A DNA stretch of 64,000 bases from DATDAH01 sp963823495. GTDB lineage: Bacteria; Actinomycetota; Acidimicrobiia; Acidimicrobiales; DATDAH01. This document shows positions 47,247 through 54,815 of this stretch, in pieces. Where the stretch lies: the NCBI GenBank assembly GCA_963823495.1, contig CAWGLV010000001.1:1984001-2048000 (forward strand), written 5' to 3'. Made by a program: the position numbers and the translations under genes. Position 1 is the first letter of the stretch. Each line of letters begins with the position of its first letter. The notes under the pieces were generated by a model. The model was given only the letters and a program-made list of their open reading frames with translations, had not been told where the DNA came from and did no database searches.

Positions 47247-48203
47247 TCAGTCCGGCCGGGCCCGGTGGGCGATGGTGCGGGCGGTGAGCGCCACCCGGCG
47301 GCCGGCTCGGGCGAGCAGCCCGGGTGGGGTGATCTCGAGGGCGCCAGGCACAACGAGGTCGGAGCGCAGCGTCTCGAGTCGGTCGCGCAGGCGGGTGTCC
47401 TCGACGAGGTCGCCGGAAGCCAGGCCGGCCTGGACGTCCTCCTCGCTCAGCACCAGGCGTTGGTACGCCTCGTCGAACTGGCCCCGACGTTGGATGGTGT
47501 GCCAGTCCCGCCAGGCCTTGCCGGTGGCATAGCCCAGCTCCTTGTTCTTCGCGTAGGCCCCTCCACCGAGCACGATCTTGTTCTCGTACTGGGCTTTCGA
47601 ACGGATCGGGAGGTGGAAGATCTCGATGCGGCCGTCATCGAGTGGATCCAGGTTGGGCTGACCGTCGACGGCCACCCAATGCGCTCCCTGCCCGACGCCC
47701 ATGGACGGATGGCCCCGGTGGCACACCTTGGGGGCGAAGGTCGACGACTCGATCCCGGGCGGGGGCATCGAATGGGCCTGGCGCACGGTCATCCGCATCC
47801 AGGGCGGCTGGTCGTCGTCGGGGCGGGCGACCAGGTTGTAGCGCCAGGCGCACAGGGCCTCGACGTCCTCGGGCACCGCAGCCAGGGTCGACGCGAGGTC
47901 GCCGTGCCGTGGCCACCAGAACTCGTCGGCATCGTTGTTGATGACCCAGTCGGCGTCGTACTCGCGGGCGGCCAACTGGGCCATCCGGGTGACCCAGCGG
48001 CCCTGGGAGTAGTCGTCGTCGGTTTCGTGGATCACCCGCGCCACCCCGGCTTTCTCGTAGCGCCGGAGGAGCGCGGTGGTGCCGTCCACCGACCGGTTGT
48101 CGGTGACGATCACGAAGTCCACGCCCGCCGCGAGATGGAACTCCATGTTGGCGCCGACGAGGTCGGCCTCGTCACGCACGAGGAGGGTCATGACGATCGT
48201 CAC
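47247..48203 (-). CDS. Glycosyltransferase family 2-like protein
   Basis: The product is 318 aa from GTG 48203. It begins TIVMTLLVRDEADLVGANME, then DFVIVTDNRSVDGTTALLRR and WVINNDADEFWWPRHGDLAS with the DAD metal site, a pattern of the Glyco_tranf_2_4 family. The C-terminal part contains EIFHLPIRSKAQYENKIVLG. It probably acts at the cytoplasmic face on a surface glycan. TACGGT lies 9 nt before GTG, sharing its sequence with the divergent oxygenase promoter. The stop region is duplicated: gcgtcagtccg occurs at 47232 and 47244, giving a second in-frame TGA soon after the first. Confidence 0.8.
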   Translation of the reverse strand: MTIVMTLLVRDEADLVGANMEFHLAAGVDFVIVTDNRSVDGTTALLRRYEKAGVARVIHETDDDYSQGRWVTRMAQLAAREYDADWVINNDADEFWWPRHGDLASTLAAVPEDVEALCAWRYNLVARPDDDQPPWMRMTVRQAHSMPPPGIESSTFAPKVCHRGHPSMGVGQGAHWVAVDGQPNLDPLDDGRIEIFHLPIRSKAQYENKIVLGGGAYAKNKELGYATGKAWRDWHTIQRRGQFDEAYQRLVLSEEDVQAGLASGDLVEDTRLRDRLETLRSDLVVPGALEITPPGLLARAGRRVALTARTIAHRARPD

Positions 48204-48211
48204 GGGGTCGA

Positions 48212-48218
48212 TACCGTA
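48212..48218. promoter_or_regulatory. Overlapping divergent -10 boxes (TACCGTA)
   Basis: TACCGT (48212-48217) on the plus strand ends 7 nt before GTG 48225. TACGGT on the minus strand (48218-48213) ends 9 nt before GTG 48203. It has the same 7-bp design as at 6690-6696, in the opposite orientation. Confidence 0.6.
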
Positions 48219-48224
48219 TCGGCC

Positions 48225-49133
48225 GTGACCGTTCCCGAAGCCGGCATGGACGTGGCTCCGGTCTTCTTCTTCGACCGTGGGGAGCTGGTGGCCCGGGGAG
48301 AGGCGCTGGCGGACCGGTACCGCACCAACCAGCCGTTCCCCCACGTCCATCTCGACGACTTCTTTCCCCCCGGGGTCCTACGGCGGGTGATCGATGAGTT
48401 CCCGTCTCCCGGCGCCGAGGCCTTCGAGCAGCCGGACAACGACTACCAGGTGAACAAGCTCGGACGGGTGCAGGACAACGATTTCGCCGGGGTCAGCCCG
48501 TTCATCCGCAACCTCCTGGCCGAGCTGAACAGCCGCGCGATGCTGGACTTCCTGGAGGCACTCACCGGGATCGAAGGTCTCATCCCTGATCCGCATTTCG
48601 AGGGCGCTGCCCTCCACCAGATCCTGCCGGGCGGGAAGCTCGCCGTACACGCCGACTTCAACCGCGACCTCCGTCGAGACCTCGAGCGCCGGGTGAACGT
48701 CCTGATCTACCTGAACGAGGACTGGGACGAGGACTGGGGCGGCCATCTGGAGCTGTGGAACCGGGACATGACGGCCTGCGTGTCACGCATCGCCCCGCTC
48801 GCCAACCGGTGCGTGGTGTTCAGCACCAGCTCGACCTCGTTCCACGGGCACCCCGACCCGTTGACGTGCCCCAAGGGGGTCACCCGCCGGTCGATCGCCC
48901 TCTACTACTACTCCCGGGGTCGGGACGACGGTCCGGTGGACTTCCACGGGACGCTCTGGCAGGCCCGCCCGGGCCATGACGACCCTGCCAGCGGGGATCA
49001 GGTCGCTCATCCCGCACCGGTCGAGGACGCCGCGCCTGCGGCCCCCCGGTCGGGGGCGGGCTGGAAGGCCGGCCTGAAGAGGTGGTTGCCCCCGGCCGTG
49101 GTCGACGGCCTCCGTCGCCTCCGCCGCGCCTGA
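48225..49133 (+). CDS. 2-oxoglutarate/Fe(II)-dependent oxygenase superfamily protein
   Basis: The product is 302 aa from GTG 48225. LHQILPGGKLAVHADFNRDL supplies the HxD pair, FSTSSTSFHGHPDPLTCPKG the distal His, and RRSIALYYYSRGRDD the 2-oxoglutarate Arg. These are the facial triad and cosubstrate site of non-haem iron oxygenases. It probably hydroxylates a glycan-related or small molecule; the substrate is unknown. The C-terminal 50 residues are Pro- and Ala-rich, followed by a basic amphipathic helix (GWKAGLKRWLPPAVVDGLRR) that may bind membrane. It is divergent from a glycosyltransferase across 21 nt. Confidence 0.82.
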   Translation: MTVPEAGMDVAPVFFFDRGELVARGEALADRYRTNQPFPHVHLDDFFPPGVLRRVIDEFPSPGAEAFEQPDNDYQVNKLGRVQDNDFAGVSPFIRNLLAELNSRAMLDFLEALTGIEGLIPDPHFEGAALHQILPGGKLAVHADFNRDLRRDLERRVNVLIYLNEDWDEDWGGHLELWNRDMTACVSRIAPLANRCVVFSTSSTSFHGHPDPLTCPKGVTRRSIALYYYSRGRDDGPVDFHGTLWQARPGHDDPASGDQVAHPAPVEDAAPAAPRSGAGWKAGLKRWLPPAVVDGLRRLRRA

Positions 49134-49142
49134 CGGCACGCA

Positions 49143-50195
49143 TCACCCGGTGAGCAGCTCCCGGGCCGCTTCGACCGCTTCGGCCGGCGTGTCGGCCCAC
49201 TGGACCAGGCCCGACTGGTGGGTCCAGGCGTCGTGCACAGAACGGACCTTGCCGTAGGAGTTGTCCATCGCCACATGAGGGATGCCCTGGAGCAGGCTGA
49301 GGATGTGACCGTGGAGCCGGTCGGTGATCACGACCCGACCCCGAGCCAGGATCGAGCACCCACGGAAGGCCCAGGCCTCGGCGAGCGGGCCGAATGTGGC
49401 GGCGTTGGGACGCCACAGGTGGTGGGCCCACGGGGATCCGGCTTCCAGGTGAGGCAGCAGCCAGGCGTTGGCGCGGCGCCGTACCCGGTCGGCCGGCGAC
49501 CAGGGCGGCTCCTCGGGCACCGGGGCCAGCCAGTCGAGGGCCTGGACGTCGAGGTCGGCGGGCACGTCGAGGTCGAAGGGGGCGGCCTCGGGATCGGTGC
49601 GGCGCAGCCAGAGGACGTCGACCTCCGCAGTCCGGGTGCGGGCGAGCGGCCCGAGGGCGAAGGCCGGATCGGGAGAGAGCACGATCGGGACGTCGAAGTG
49701 CTCCCGGGCGTAGTCGTAGGTCATCGGCTCGCGGGTCATGAGCGTGAAGTCCGAGTGGGACTCGACGAGGCGACGGTGGCGCTCGCGGTTGGCCGGGTCC
49801 TGGAAGTGGATGCTCTGGGGGAGCTGGACGGTGCGGATGTCGGCCAGCTCCGCCAAGAGCCGCTCGCGGGTCGTCGCTTGGCGGTGGGGATACAGGTCAC
49901 CGAAGTTCGCACCGGCATGGATCAGGATCGTGCCCTGGCCCAGGGTCCGCCGGAGCGCTCGGGGCTCATAGGAGGCCCACGACGCCCGATACACCACCTC
50001 GGCACCGATGCGTTCGAGCGCCGCCATCTCACCCAGCCAGAGCGCCGGATCGCCGGCATTGCCGTGGTTCGGGAAGTTGACGACGGCGACGCGCTCCCCC
50101 CGGGCCACGAGGCTTCCGAGGGCCTCGTCGAACCCCTCGGACCAGGCCTGGATCAGGCGGGCGTCCGGGTGGCTGGGGGCGGGTCGCAGGGTCAC
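49143..50195 (-). CDS. Polysaccharide pyruvyltransferase family protein
   Basis: The product is 350 aa from GTG 50195. It has VAVVNFPNHGNAGDPALWLG at the N-terminus, TILIHAGANFGDLYPHRQAT, TVQLPQSIHFQDPANRERHR, and ARGRVVITDRLHGHILSLLQ with the conserved Arg-Leu-His-Gly, all hallmarks of the CsaB/ExoV/PssM pyruvyltransferase fold. It would add a phosphoenolpyruvate-derived ketal to a sugar of a surface glycan. Pyruvylated wall polymers are ligands of SLH domains, which links it to the SLH protein at 26871. It is divergent from the PP-loop gene. Confidence 0.87.
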   Translation of the reverse strand: MTLRPAPSHPDARLIQAWSEGFDEALGSLVARGERVAVVNFPNHGNAGDPALWLGEMAALERIGAEVVYRASWASYEPRALRRTLGQGTILIHAGANFGDLYPHRQATTRERLLAELADIRTVQLPQSIHFQDPANRERHRRLVESHSDFTLMTREPMTYDYAREHFDVPIVLSPDPAFALGPLARTRTAEVDVLWLRRTDPEAAPFDLDVPADLDVQALDWLAPVPEEPPWSPADRVRRRANAWLLPHLEAGSPWAHHLWRPNAATFGPLAEAWAFRGCSILARGRVVITDRLHGHILSLLQGIPHVAMDNSYGKVRSVHDAWTHQSGLVQWADTPAEAVEAARELLTG

Positions 50196-50247
50196 GGTCG
50201 GGGTGGAGGCGGTCGGTGCCCATGGTGGGGTCGACCCTGGCGCAGGC

Positions 50248-50253
50248 TATAGC
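50248..50253 (+). promoter_or_regulatory. Putative -10 box of the PP-loop gene
   Basis: TATAGC (followed by T) ends 7 nt before GTG 50261. Confidence 0.4.
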
Positions 50254-50260
50254 TGTGTCC

Positions 50261-51418
50261 GTGGCCCAGAGCATCTCCTTCTCGGACGTACGGGTGGACG
50301 ATGGTGAGGTTCGGGCCGTCGTCCACGTGCCCGGCGAGACCGACACCGACCTGTGGTTCCGGGTTGTGGGGGCGACACCGGTCGCAGCCCCCGAGGCCTT
50401 CGTCGCCCTGGCCCTCCCGGTGGCCATGGCCCGGGGGCTGTCGGTCGAGTCCCCCGGCCCGCTCAGCAAGGCCTTCGTCGACGGAGCCACGACGTGGCAG
50501 TCGGTGTTCGCCACCTGGTACCCGGACCGGCTGGAACCCGTCGCGATCGCGGCACGCGAGCGCCGGCCCAAGCGCAAGTCCAAGGGCGTGGGTTGCTTCT
50601 TCACCGGCGGTGTCGACTCCTTCTTCACCGCCCTGCGTCACCTCCACCGCATCGATCGTCTGGTGTTCGTCTATGGCTTCGACGTGCCGCTGGAGCAGCT
50701 GCCCGACCTCCGGCGGGCGGTGACGACCGGTGTCCGGGCGGCGGCCGAGGAGCTCGAGCGACCGTTGGTGGAGGTCGAGACCAACTTGCACGATTTCTCC
50801 GACACCATGGGCTCGCCGTGGGGAACGACCTACCACGGGGCGGCACTGGCCGCCGTCGCCCACCTCCTCGTCGCCGATCTCGGCGAGGTGTTGGTCGGCG
50901 CCACGCACACCTACGCCGATCTCTTCCCGTGGGGCTCCCATCCGGTCGCCGACCCGCTTCTCTCTGGTGACCGGCTCCAGCTGGTCCATGACGGGGCCGA
51001 CGCCGACCGGGTCGAGAAGACGATCGCGGTGGCCTCATCACCCGTGGTCCGCCGGCACCTCCGTGTCTGCTGGGAGAACCGGGACGGGACCTACAACTGC
51101 GGCCGGTGCCGCAAGTGCATCCGCACCCAGATCGCATTGCGCATCGCCGGTCAGCTGGACGCGGTGCAGACCCTGGACGCCGACATGGACCTCGACGCGG
51201 TGCGGGCGATGCCGCTGGGTGATGTCAACACGGTGGCCCGCCACGCTGAGCTGATCCGCCACCTGCGCCGCATCGGCACCGAGCCCGAGCTGCTGGCGGC
51301 CTGCGAGCAGGACGTGGCGGGTCATGATCCCGCGGCCACCCGGTGGGGGACGAGTGACTGGACGGCACTGCTGCCCCTGCTGTTCGAGCCGCCCGGGAGT
51401 CCGGCGAGCGGCTCCTGA
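50261..51418 (+). CDS. PP-loop ATPase superfamily protein with Cys cluster, function unknown
   Basis: The product is 385 aa from GTG 50261. Residues 105-300 show an adenine-nucleotide alpha-hydrolase fold: GVGCFFTGGVDSFFTALRHL contains the PP-loop (TGGVDS, 115-120), and LGEVLVGATHTYADLFPWGS follows. A cysteine cluster NCGRCRKCIRTQIALRIAG (Cys280, 283, 286) comes next, as in QueC- or ThiI-like enzymes that bind metal. An N-terminal beta-rich domain covers residues 1-100. PP-loop enzymes adenylate a carboxylate or carbonyl so that nitrogen or sulfur can be added. The neighbours are a pyruvyltransferase and sulfotransferases, so activation of a sugar acid or sulfur insertion are possibilities, not conclusions. 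It ends convergently with a sulfotransferase gene. Confidence 0.7.
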   Translation: MAQSISFSDVRVDDGEVRAVVHVPGETDTDLWFRVVGATPVAAPEAFVALALPVAMARGLSVESPGPLSKAFVDGATTWQSVFATWYPDRLEPVAIAARERRPKRKSKGVGCFFTGGVDSFFTALRHLHRIDRLVFVYGFDVPLEQLPDLRRAVTTGVRAAAEELERPLVEVETNLHDFSDTMGSPWGTTYHGAALAAVAHLLVADLGEVLVGATHTYADLFPWGSHPVADPLLSGDRLQLVHDGADADRVEKTIAVASSPVVRRHLRVCWENRDGTYNCGRCRKCIRTQIALRIAGQLDAVQTLDADMDLDAVRAMPLGDVNTVARHAELIRHLRRIGTEPELLAACEQDVAGHDPAATRWGTSDWTALLPLLFEPPGSPASGS

Positions 51419-51423
51419 CGAGG

Positions 51424-52191
51424 TCAGGTCGGATGCAGCGCGTCGGTCGCTCGGGTCAGGGCCGTCCGGTCGAGCTTGGTGAACGCCTCGGTGCGCTCGG
51501 CCACCACCGCATCGGTGAGGTCCGAGCGCCGTGCGTCGCCGGAGCGGTTCGTCGAGGGCCACTCGAGTACGAACTTCTCGGTCACCGACCCCACCGGAAG
51601 GTCGAGGAAGCCGAACAGGGCGGCGACCCGGGCCGGGCGGGTGTCCGGGTCGTCGGTGAGGGTGTCGATGTCCACCACGAAGCGGTCGGCCGGATCGATC
51701 CCCAGACCGGCCTGCGCCGACCGGACCTGCTGCTCGAGGAAGGCCTCGGGGCTCCGGTCTCCATGGTTGGACCAGGTCAGGTTGGACGAGTAGACCGCGA
51801 CCGGGTCGCGGACGGTGAGCACCCACCGGGGCCGGCATGTCCCGAGGGCCCGGGCGAACGCCTCGTGGTGGAGTTCGGCGTTGGGCTGTTTGAAGCCATA
51901 GCGCGGGTGGTCGGCCAGGTCGTCCCGTCGGCGCAGACCGGTGGCCAGCACCGTGCGGAGGAGGTGGCTGATCCGGGCGTCGATCACCTCCGGCCCGACG
52001 TGGAGCCGCTTGCGGCCGAGGAACCCGCGCAACTCGTCGAGGAACGGGAAGAGGCTGGGAAGGCGAGCCGGGTTCATCTCCGGGTAGAGGAAGAGCTCGT
52101 CGGCGGTGTTGAGCAGGCGGCGCAGCAGGGTCGTCCCCGAGCGGGGCATCCCCCCGACGATGACCGGACGCACCGCTGGCGGTTCGGCCAC
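51424..52191 (-). CDS. Sulfotransferase family protein
   Basis: The product is 255 aa from GTG 52191. PVIVGGMPRSGTTLLRRLLN is the PAPS loop, and WVLTVRDPVAVYSSNLTWSN the second motif. RYGFKQPNAELHHEAFARAL in the middle replaces the KSPND region of the other family members. It starts two nt after the biotin carboxylase stop on the same strand, so it may be co-transcribed with an unrelated metabolic gene. The acceptor is unknown. Confidence 0.85.
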   Translation of the reverse strand: MAEPPAVRPVIVGGMPRSGTTLLRRLLNTADELFLYPEMNPARLPSLFPFLDELRGFLGRKRLHVGPEVIDARISHLLRTVLATGLRRRDDLADHPRYGFKQPNAELHHEAFARALGTCRPRWVLTVRDPVAVYSSNLTWSNHGDRSPEAFLEQQVRSAQAGLGIDPADRFVVDIDTLTDDPDTRPARVAALFGFLDLPVGSVTEKFVLEWPSTNRSGDARRSDLTDAVVAERTEAFTKLDRTALTRATDALHPT

Positions 52192-52193
52192 GG

Positions 52194-53966
52194 CTACTCG
52201 ATGATGACCACGACGTCGCCGGAGCCCACGGAGTCGCCGGGGGCGACCTTGACCTCGGCCACGGTGCCGCCGGTCTCGGCGTTGATGTTGTTCTCCATCT
52301 TCATCGCTTCCAGCACGCAGACGGCTTGACCGACCTCGATCTCGTCGCCGACCTCGACCAACACCTTGACGATCGTGCCCTGCATGGGGACGGTCACCGT
52401 GCCGGCTCCGGCCGCGCCGCCGTCACCGTCGGCGGCCGCGGCCCGACGGGGACGCGCCGCCCGCGTCCCACCGACGGCGACCGGCCCGACGGCGGACTCG
52501 GGAACCCAGACCTTCACGGCGAAGCGCTTGCCGTTGACCTCGACGTCGACGTCACGGCGGACCTTCGGCTCGGCCGCGGGGTCCTCGCCCGGAGCGGACG
52601 ACGTCGGGGCACTCACACCGGACAGGTCGAGGGTCTCCTCCACCCATTTGGTGGAGTGCCGGGCGGCCGCGAAGTCGGGGTGGGACAGGATGGCCACGTC
52701 GGCGGGGGCGGTGGTCGCCACGCCTTCCACGACCAGCTCGTCGAGGGCCCGGAGCATCCGCTTGCGGGCGATCTCGCGGTCTGCTCCCCAGACGATGAGC
52801 TTGCCGACGAGGTTGTCGTAGTACTGGCTGATCTCGTCGCCCGCGGCGTAGCCGCCGTCCCAGCGCACACCGAATCCCTGGGGAACGGTCAGGGCGTCGA
52901 TGCGACCGGGGGAGGGCAGGAAGGCTCCACCCGCAGGGTCCTCGGCGTTGATGCGGACCTCGATGGCGTGGCCCCGGAGGTCGATGTCGTCCTGGGTGAA
53001 CGACAGGGGCTCGCCGGCCGCCACCCGGAGCTGCTCGGTGGCCAGGTCGAGACCGCTGACCATCTCGGTGACCGGGTGCTCCACCTGCAGCCGGGTGTTC
53101 ATCTCCAGGAAGTAGAACTCGCCGTCCTGGTAGAGGAACTCGACGGTGCCGGCGTTGACGTAGTCACACGCCTTGGCCACCCGCACCGAGGCGTCGCCCA
53201 TCGCCCGGCGGATCTCGTCCGGGAAGTCGGGCGCCGGGCTCTCCTCCACCAGCTTCTGGTGGCGGCGCTGGGCCGAGCAGTCCCGCTCGCCCACCCACAC
53301 GCAGGTGCCGTGGGTGTCGGCGATGATCTGCATCTCGATGTGGCGGGGCCACGTGAGGTAGCGCTCGAGGTAGATCTCGTCCCGGCCGAAGTAGGCCATG
53401 GCTTCGCGCTGGGCCGAGTCGATGGCGTGCTCGACGCTCTCGGCGTCCTTCACGACCTTCATGCCCCGACCGCCACCGCCGTAGGCGGCCTTGATGGCCA
53501 CCGGGTAGCCGTGCTCGTCGGCGAAGGCGTGGACCTCGGCGGCAGTGGTGATGGGCTCATCGGTCCCGGGGACGCCCACGACGTTCGCCGCCGTGGCCGC
53601 GTGACGGGAGGAGATCTTGTCGCCCATGACGACGATGGCTTCAGGCGGGGGCCCGATCCAGGACACGCCGTCCATCTCGCTGATGGCCCGGGCGAAGTCG
53701 GCGTTCTCGGAGAAGAAGCCGTAGCCGGGATGGACGCCGTCGGCCCCGCTGCGGGCGATGGCGTCGAGGATGGCCTCGGTGTTGAGGTAGCTCTCGGCGG
53801 CGGTTTCGCCCCCCAACGCGAACGCTTCGTCGGCCAGGCGGACGTGCATCGCGCCCCGGTCGAGCTCGGAGTAGACGGCCACGGTTGCGACGCCGGCCTC
53901 CTTGCAGGCACGGATGACGCGAACGGCGATTTCGCCTCGGTTGGCGACCAGGACCTTGGTGAGCAC
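52194..53966 (-). CDS. Acyl-CoA carboxylase alpha chain: biotin carboxylase fused to biotin carboxyl carrier domain
   Basis: The product is 590 aa from GTG 53966. The biotin carboxylase part covers residues 1-450: KVLVANRGEIAVRVIRACKE, HPGYGFFSENADFARA, YGGGGRGMKVV for ATP, RDCSAQRRHQKLVEESPAPD, and FYFLEMNTRLQVEHPVTEMV. An Ala- and Pro-rich linker precedes a BCCP domain with EAMKMENNINAETGG, whose Lys carries biotin. It resembles actinobacterial AccA3-type chains, which serve acetyl- or propionyl-CoA carboxylases; propionyl-CoA use would feed the methylmalonyl-CoA mutase at 41000. No beta subunit is nearby. The biotin ligase gene starts divergently 17 nt away. Confidence 0.95.
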   Translation of the reverse strand: MLTKVLVANRGEIAVRVIRACKEAGVATVAVYSELDRGAMHVRLADEAFALGGETAAESYLNTEAILDAIARSGADGVHPGYGFFSENADFARAISEMDGVSWIGPPPEAIVVMGDKISSRHAATAANVVGVPGTDEPITTAAEVHAFADEHGYPVAIKAAYGGGGRGMKVVKDAESVEHAIDSAQREAMAYFGRDEIYLERYLTWPRHIEMQIIADTHGTCVWVGERDCSAQRRHQKLVEESPAPDFPDEIRRAMGDASVRVAKACDYVNAGTVEFLYQDGEFYFLEMNTRLQVEHPVTEMVSGLDLATEQLRVAAGEPLSFTQDDIDLRGHAIEVRINAEDPAGGAFLPSPGRIDALTVPQGFGVRWDGGYAAGDEISQYYDNLVGKLIVWGADREIARKRMLRALDELVVEGVATTAPADVAILSHPDFAAARHSTKWVEETLDLSGVSAPTSSAPGEDPAAEPKVRRDVDVEVNGKRFAVKVWVPESAVGPVAVGGTRAARPRRAAAADGDGGAAGAGTVTVPMQGTIVKVLVEVGDEIEVGQAVCVLEAMKMENNINAETGGTVAEVKVAPGDSVGSGDVVVIIE

Positions 53967-53970
53967 CCCA

Positions 53971-53978
53971 TAGGGTTA
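53971..53978. promoter_or_regulatory. Overlapping divergent -10-like boxes of carboxylase and biotin ligase
   Basis: TAGGGT (53971-53976) on the plus strand ends 7 nt before ATG 53984. TAACCC on the minus strand (53978-53973) ends 6 nt before GTG 53966. The minus box departs from TANNNT at its last base. Confidence 0.45.
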
Positions 53979-53983
53979 TCGGA

Positions 53984-54790
53984 ATGCGGGGCCGCGACGC
54001 CAGAACCGGTCTCTCCGACGGTCAGGTCCAAGCGCTGGAGACCACGCGATTCCGGGTCCACTGGATCGACGAGACGGGCTCGACCAACGACGATCTGATG
54101 GCCTCGGCGGCCCAGGGTGCGCCCGACGGCAGCGTGCTGATGGCCGACCACCAGACCACCGGGCACGGTCGTCGGGGGCGCACCTGGGAGGCACCACGGG
54201 GGTCGTCGCTGCTCGTCTCGATCCTCCTCCGGCCCGAGCTGGATCCCGATCACCTCCACCTGCTGACCATCGCGGTCGGCGTGGCCGCCGCGGAGGCTGT
54301 GGACGAGGAACTGGCCGTCACCGTCGGGCTGAAGTGGCCCAACGACCTCGTGGCGGCCACCGCGGCCGGCGAGCGGAAGTTGGGCGGGATCCTGGCCGAG
54401 GCCGCATGGTCGGGTGACGAACTGGATGCGGTCGTGATCGGCCTCGGGTTGAACGTGGACTGGCCCGACCGGGTGCCCGAGGAGTTGACGGACATCGCCG
54501 TCGCCCTGAGCCAGCTGACCGACGAGGTCCTGGACCGCGGTGATCTGGTCGTCGCCCTGCTCCTGCGCCTCGAGGCGATCCTCGTGGACCCGGCGCGCTC
54601 GGCCCTGCTGGAGCGATGGGCCCACCTGGCCACGACCCTCGGTCGCGACGTCCGGGTCGAGCTGGCCTCGGGCGCGATCGTGGTCGGCCGGGCCACCGGC
54701 CTGACCGAGGACGGTCACCTCGTGGTCGAGACCGATGCCGGGGTCGAGGAGATCACGGCCGGTGACGTCCAGCACCTCCGTCCCGCCTGA
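53984..54790 (+). CDS. birA: Biotin-[acetyl-CoA-carboxylase] ligase
   Basis: The product is 268 aa. It attaches biotin to the carrier lysine of biotin enzymes via biotinyl-AMP. It has HWIDETGSTNDDLMASAAQG, the nucleotide loop TTGHGRRGRTWEAPRGSSLL (GRGRRGR variant), LKWPNDLVA with the catalytic Lys, and GLGLNVDWPD. There is no N-terminal helix-turn-helix, so this is a monofunctional ligase without repressor function. The C-terminal SH3-like domain is present (GRATGLTEDGHLVVETDAGV). It is divergent from its likely substrate, the carboxylase chain at 52194. Confidence 0.94.
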   Translation: MRGRDARTGLSDGQVQALETTRFRVHWIDETGSTNDDLMASAAQGAPDGSVLMADHQTTGHGRRGRTWEAPRGSSLLVSILLRPELDPDHLHLLTIAVGVAAAEAVDEELAVTVGLKWPNDLVAATAAGERKLGGILAEAAWSGDELDAVVIGLGLNVDWPDRVPEELTDIAVALSQLTDEVLDRGDLVVALLLRLEAILVDPARSALLERWAHLATTLGRDVRVELASGAIVVGRATGLTEDGHLVVETDAGVEEITAGDVQHLRPA

Positions 54791-54815
54791 GCGCCGGCGG
54801 CGGTAGACACTCGGG

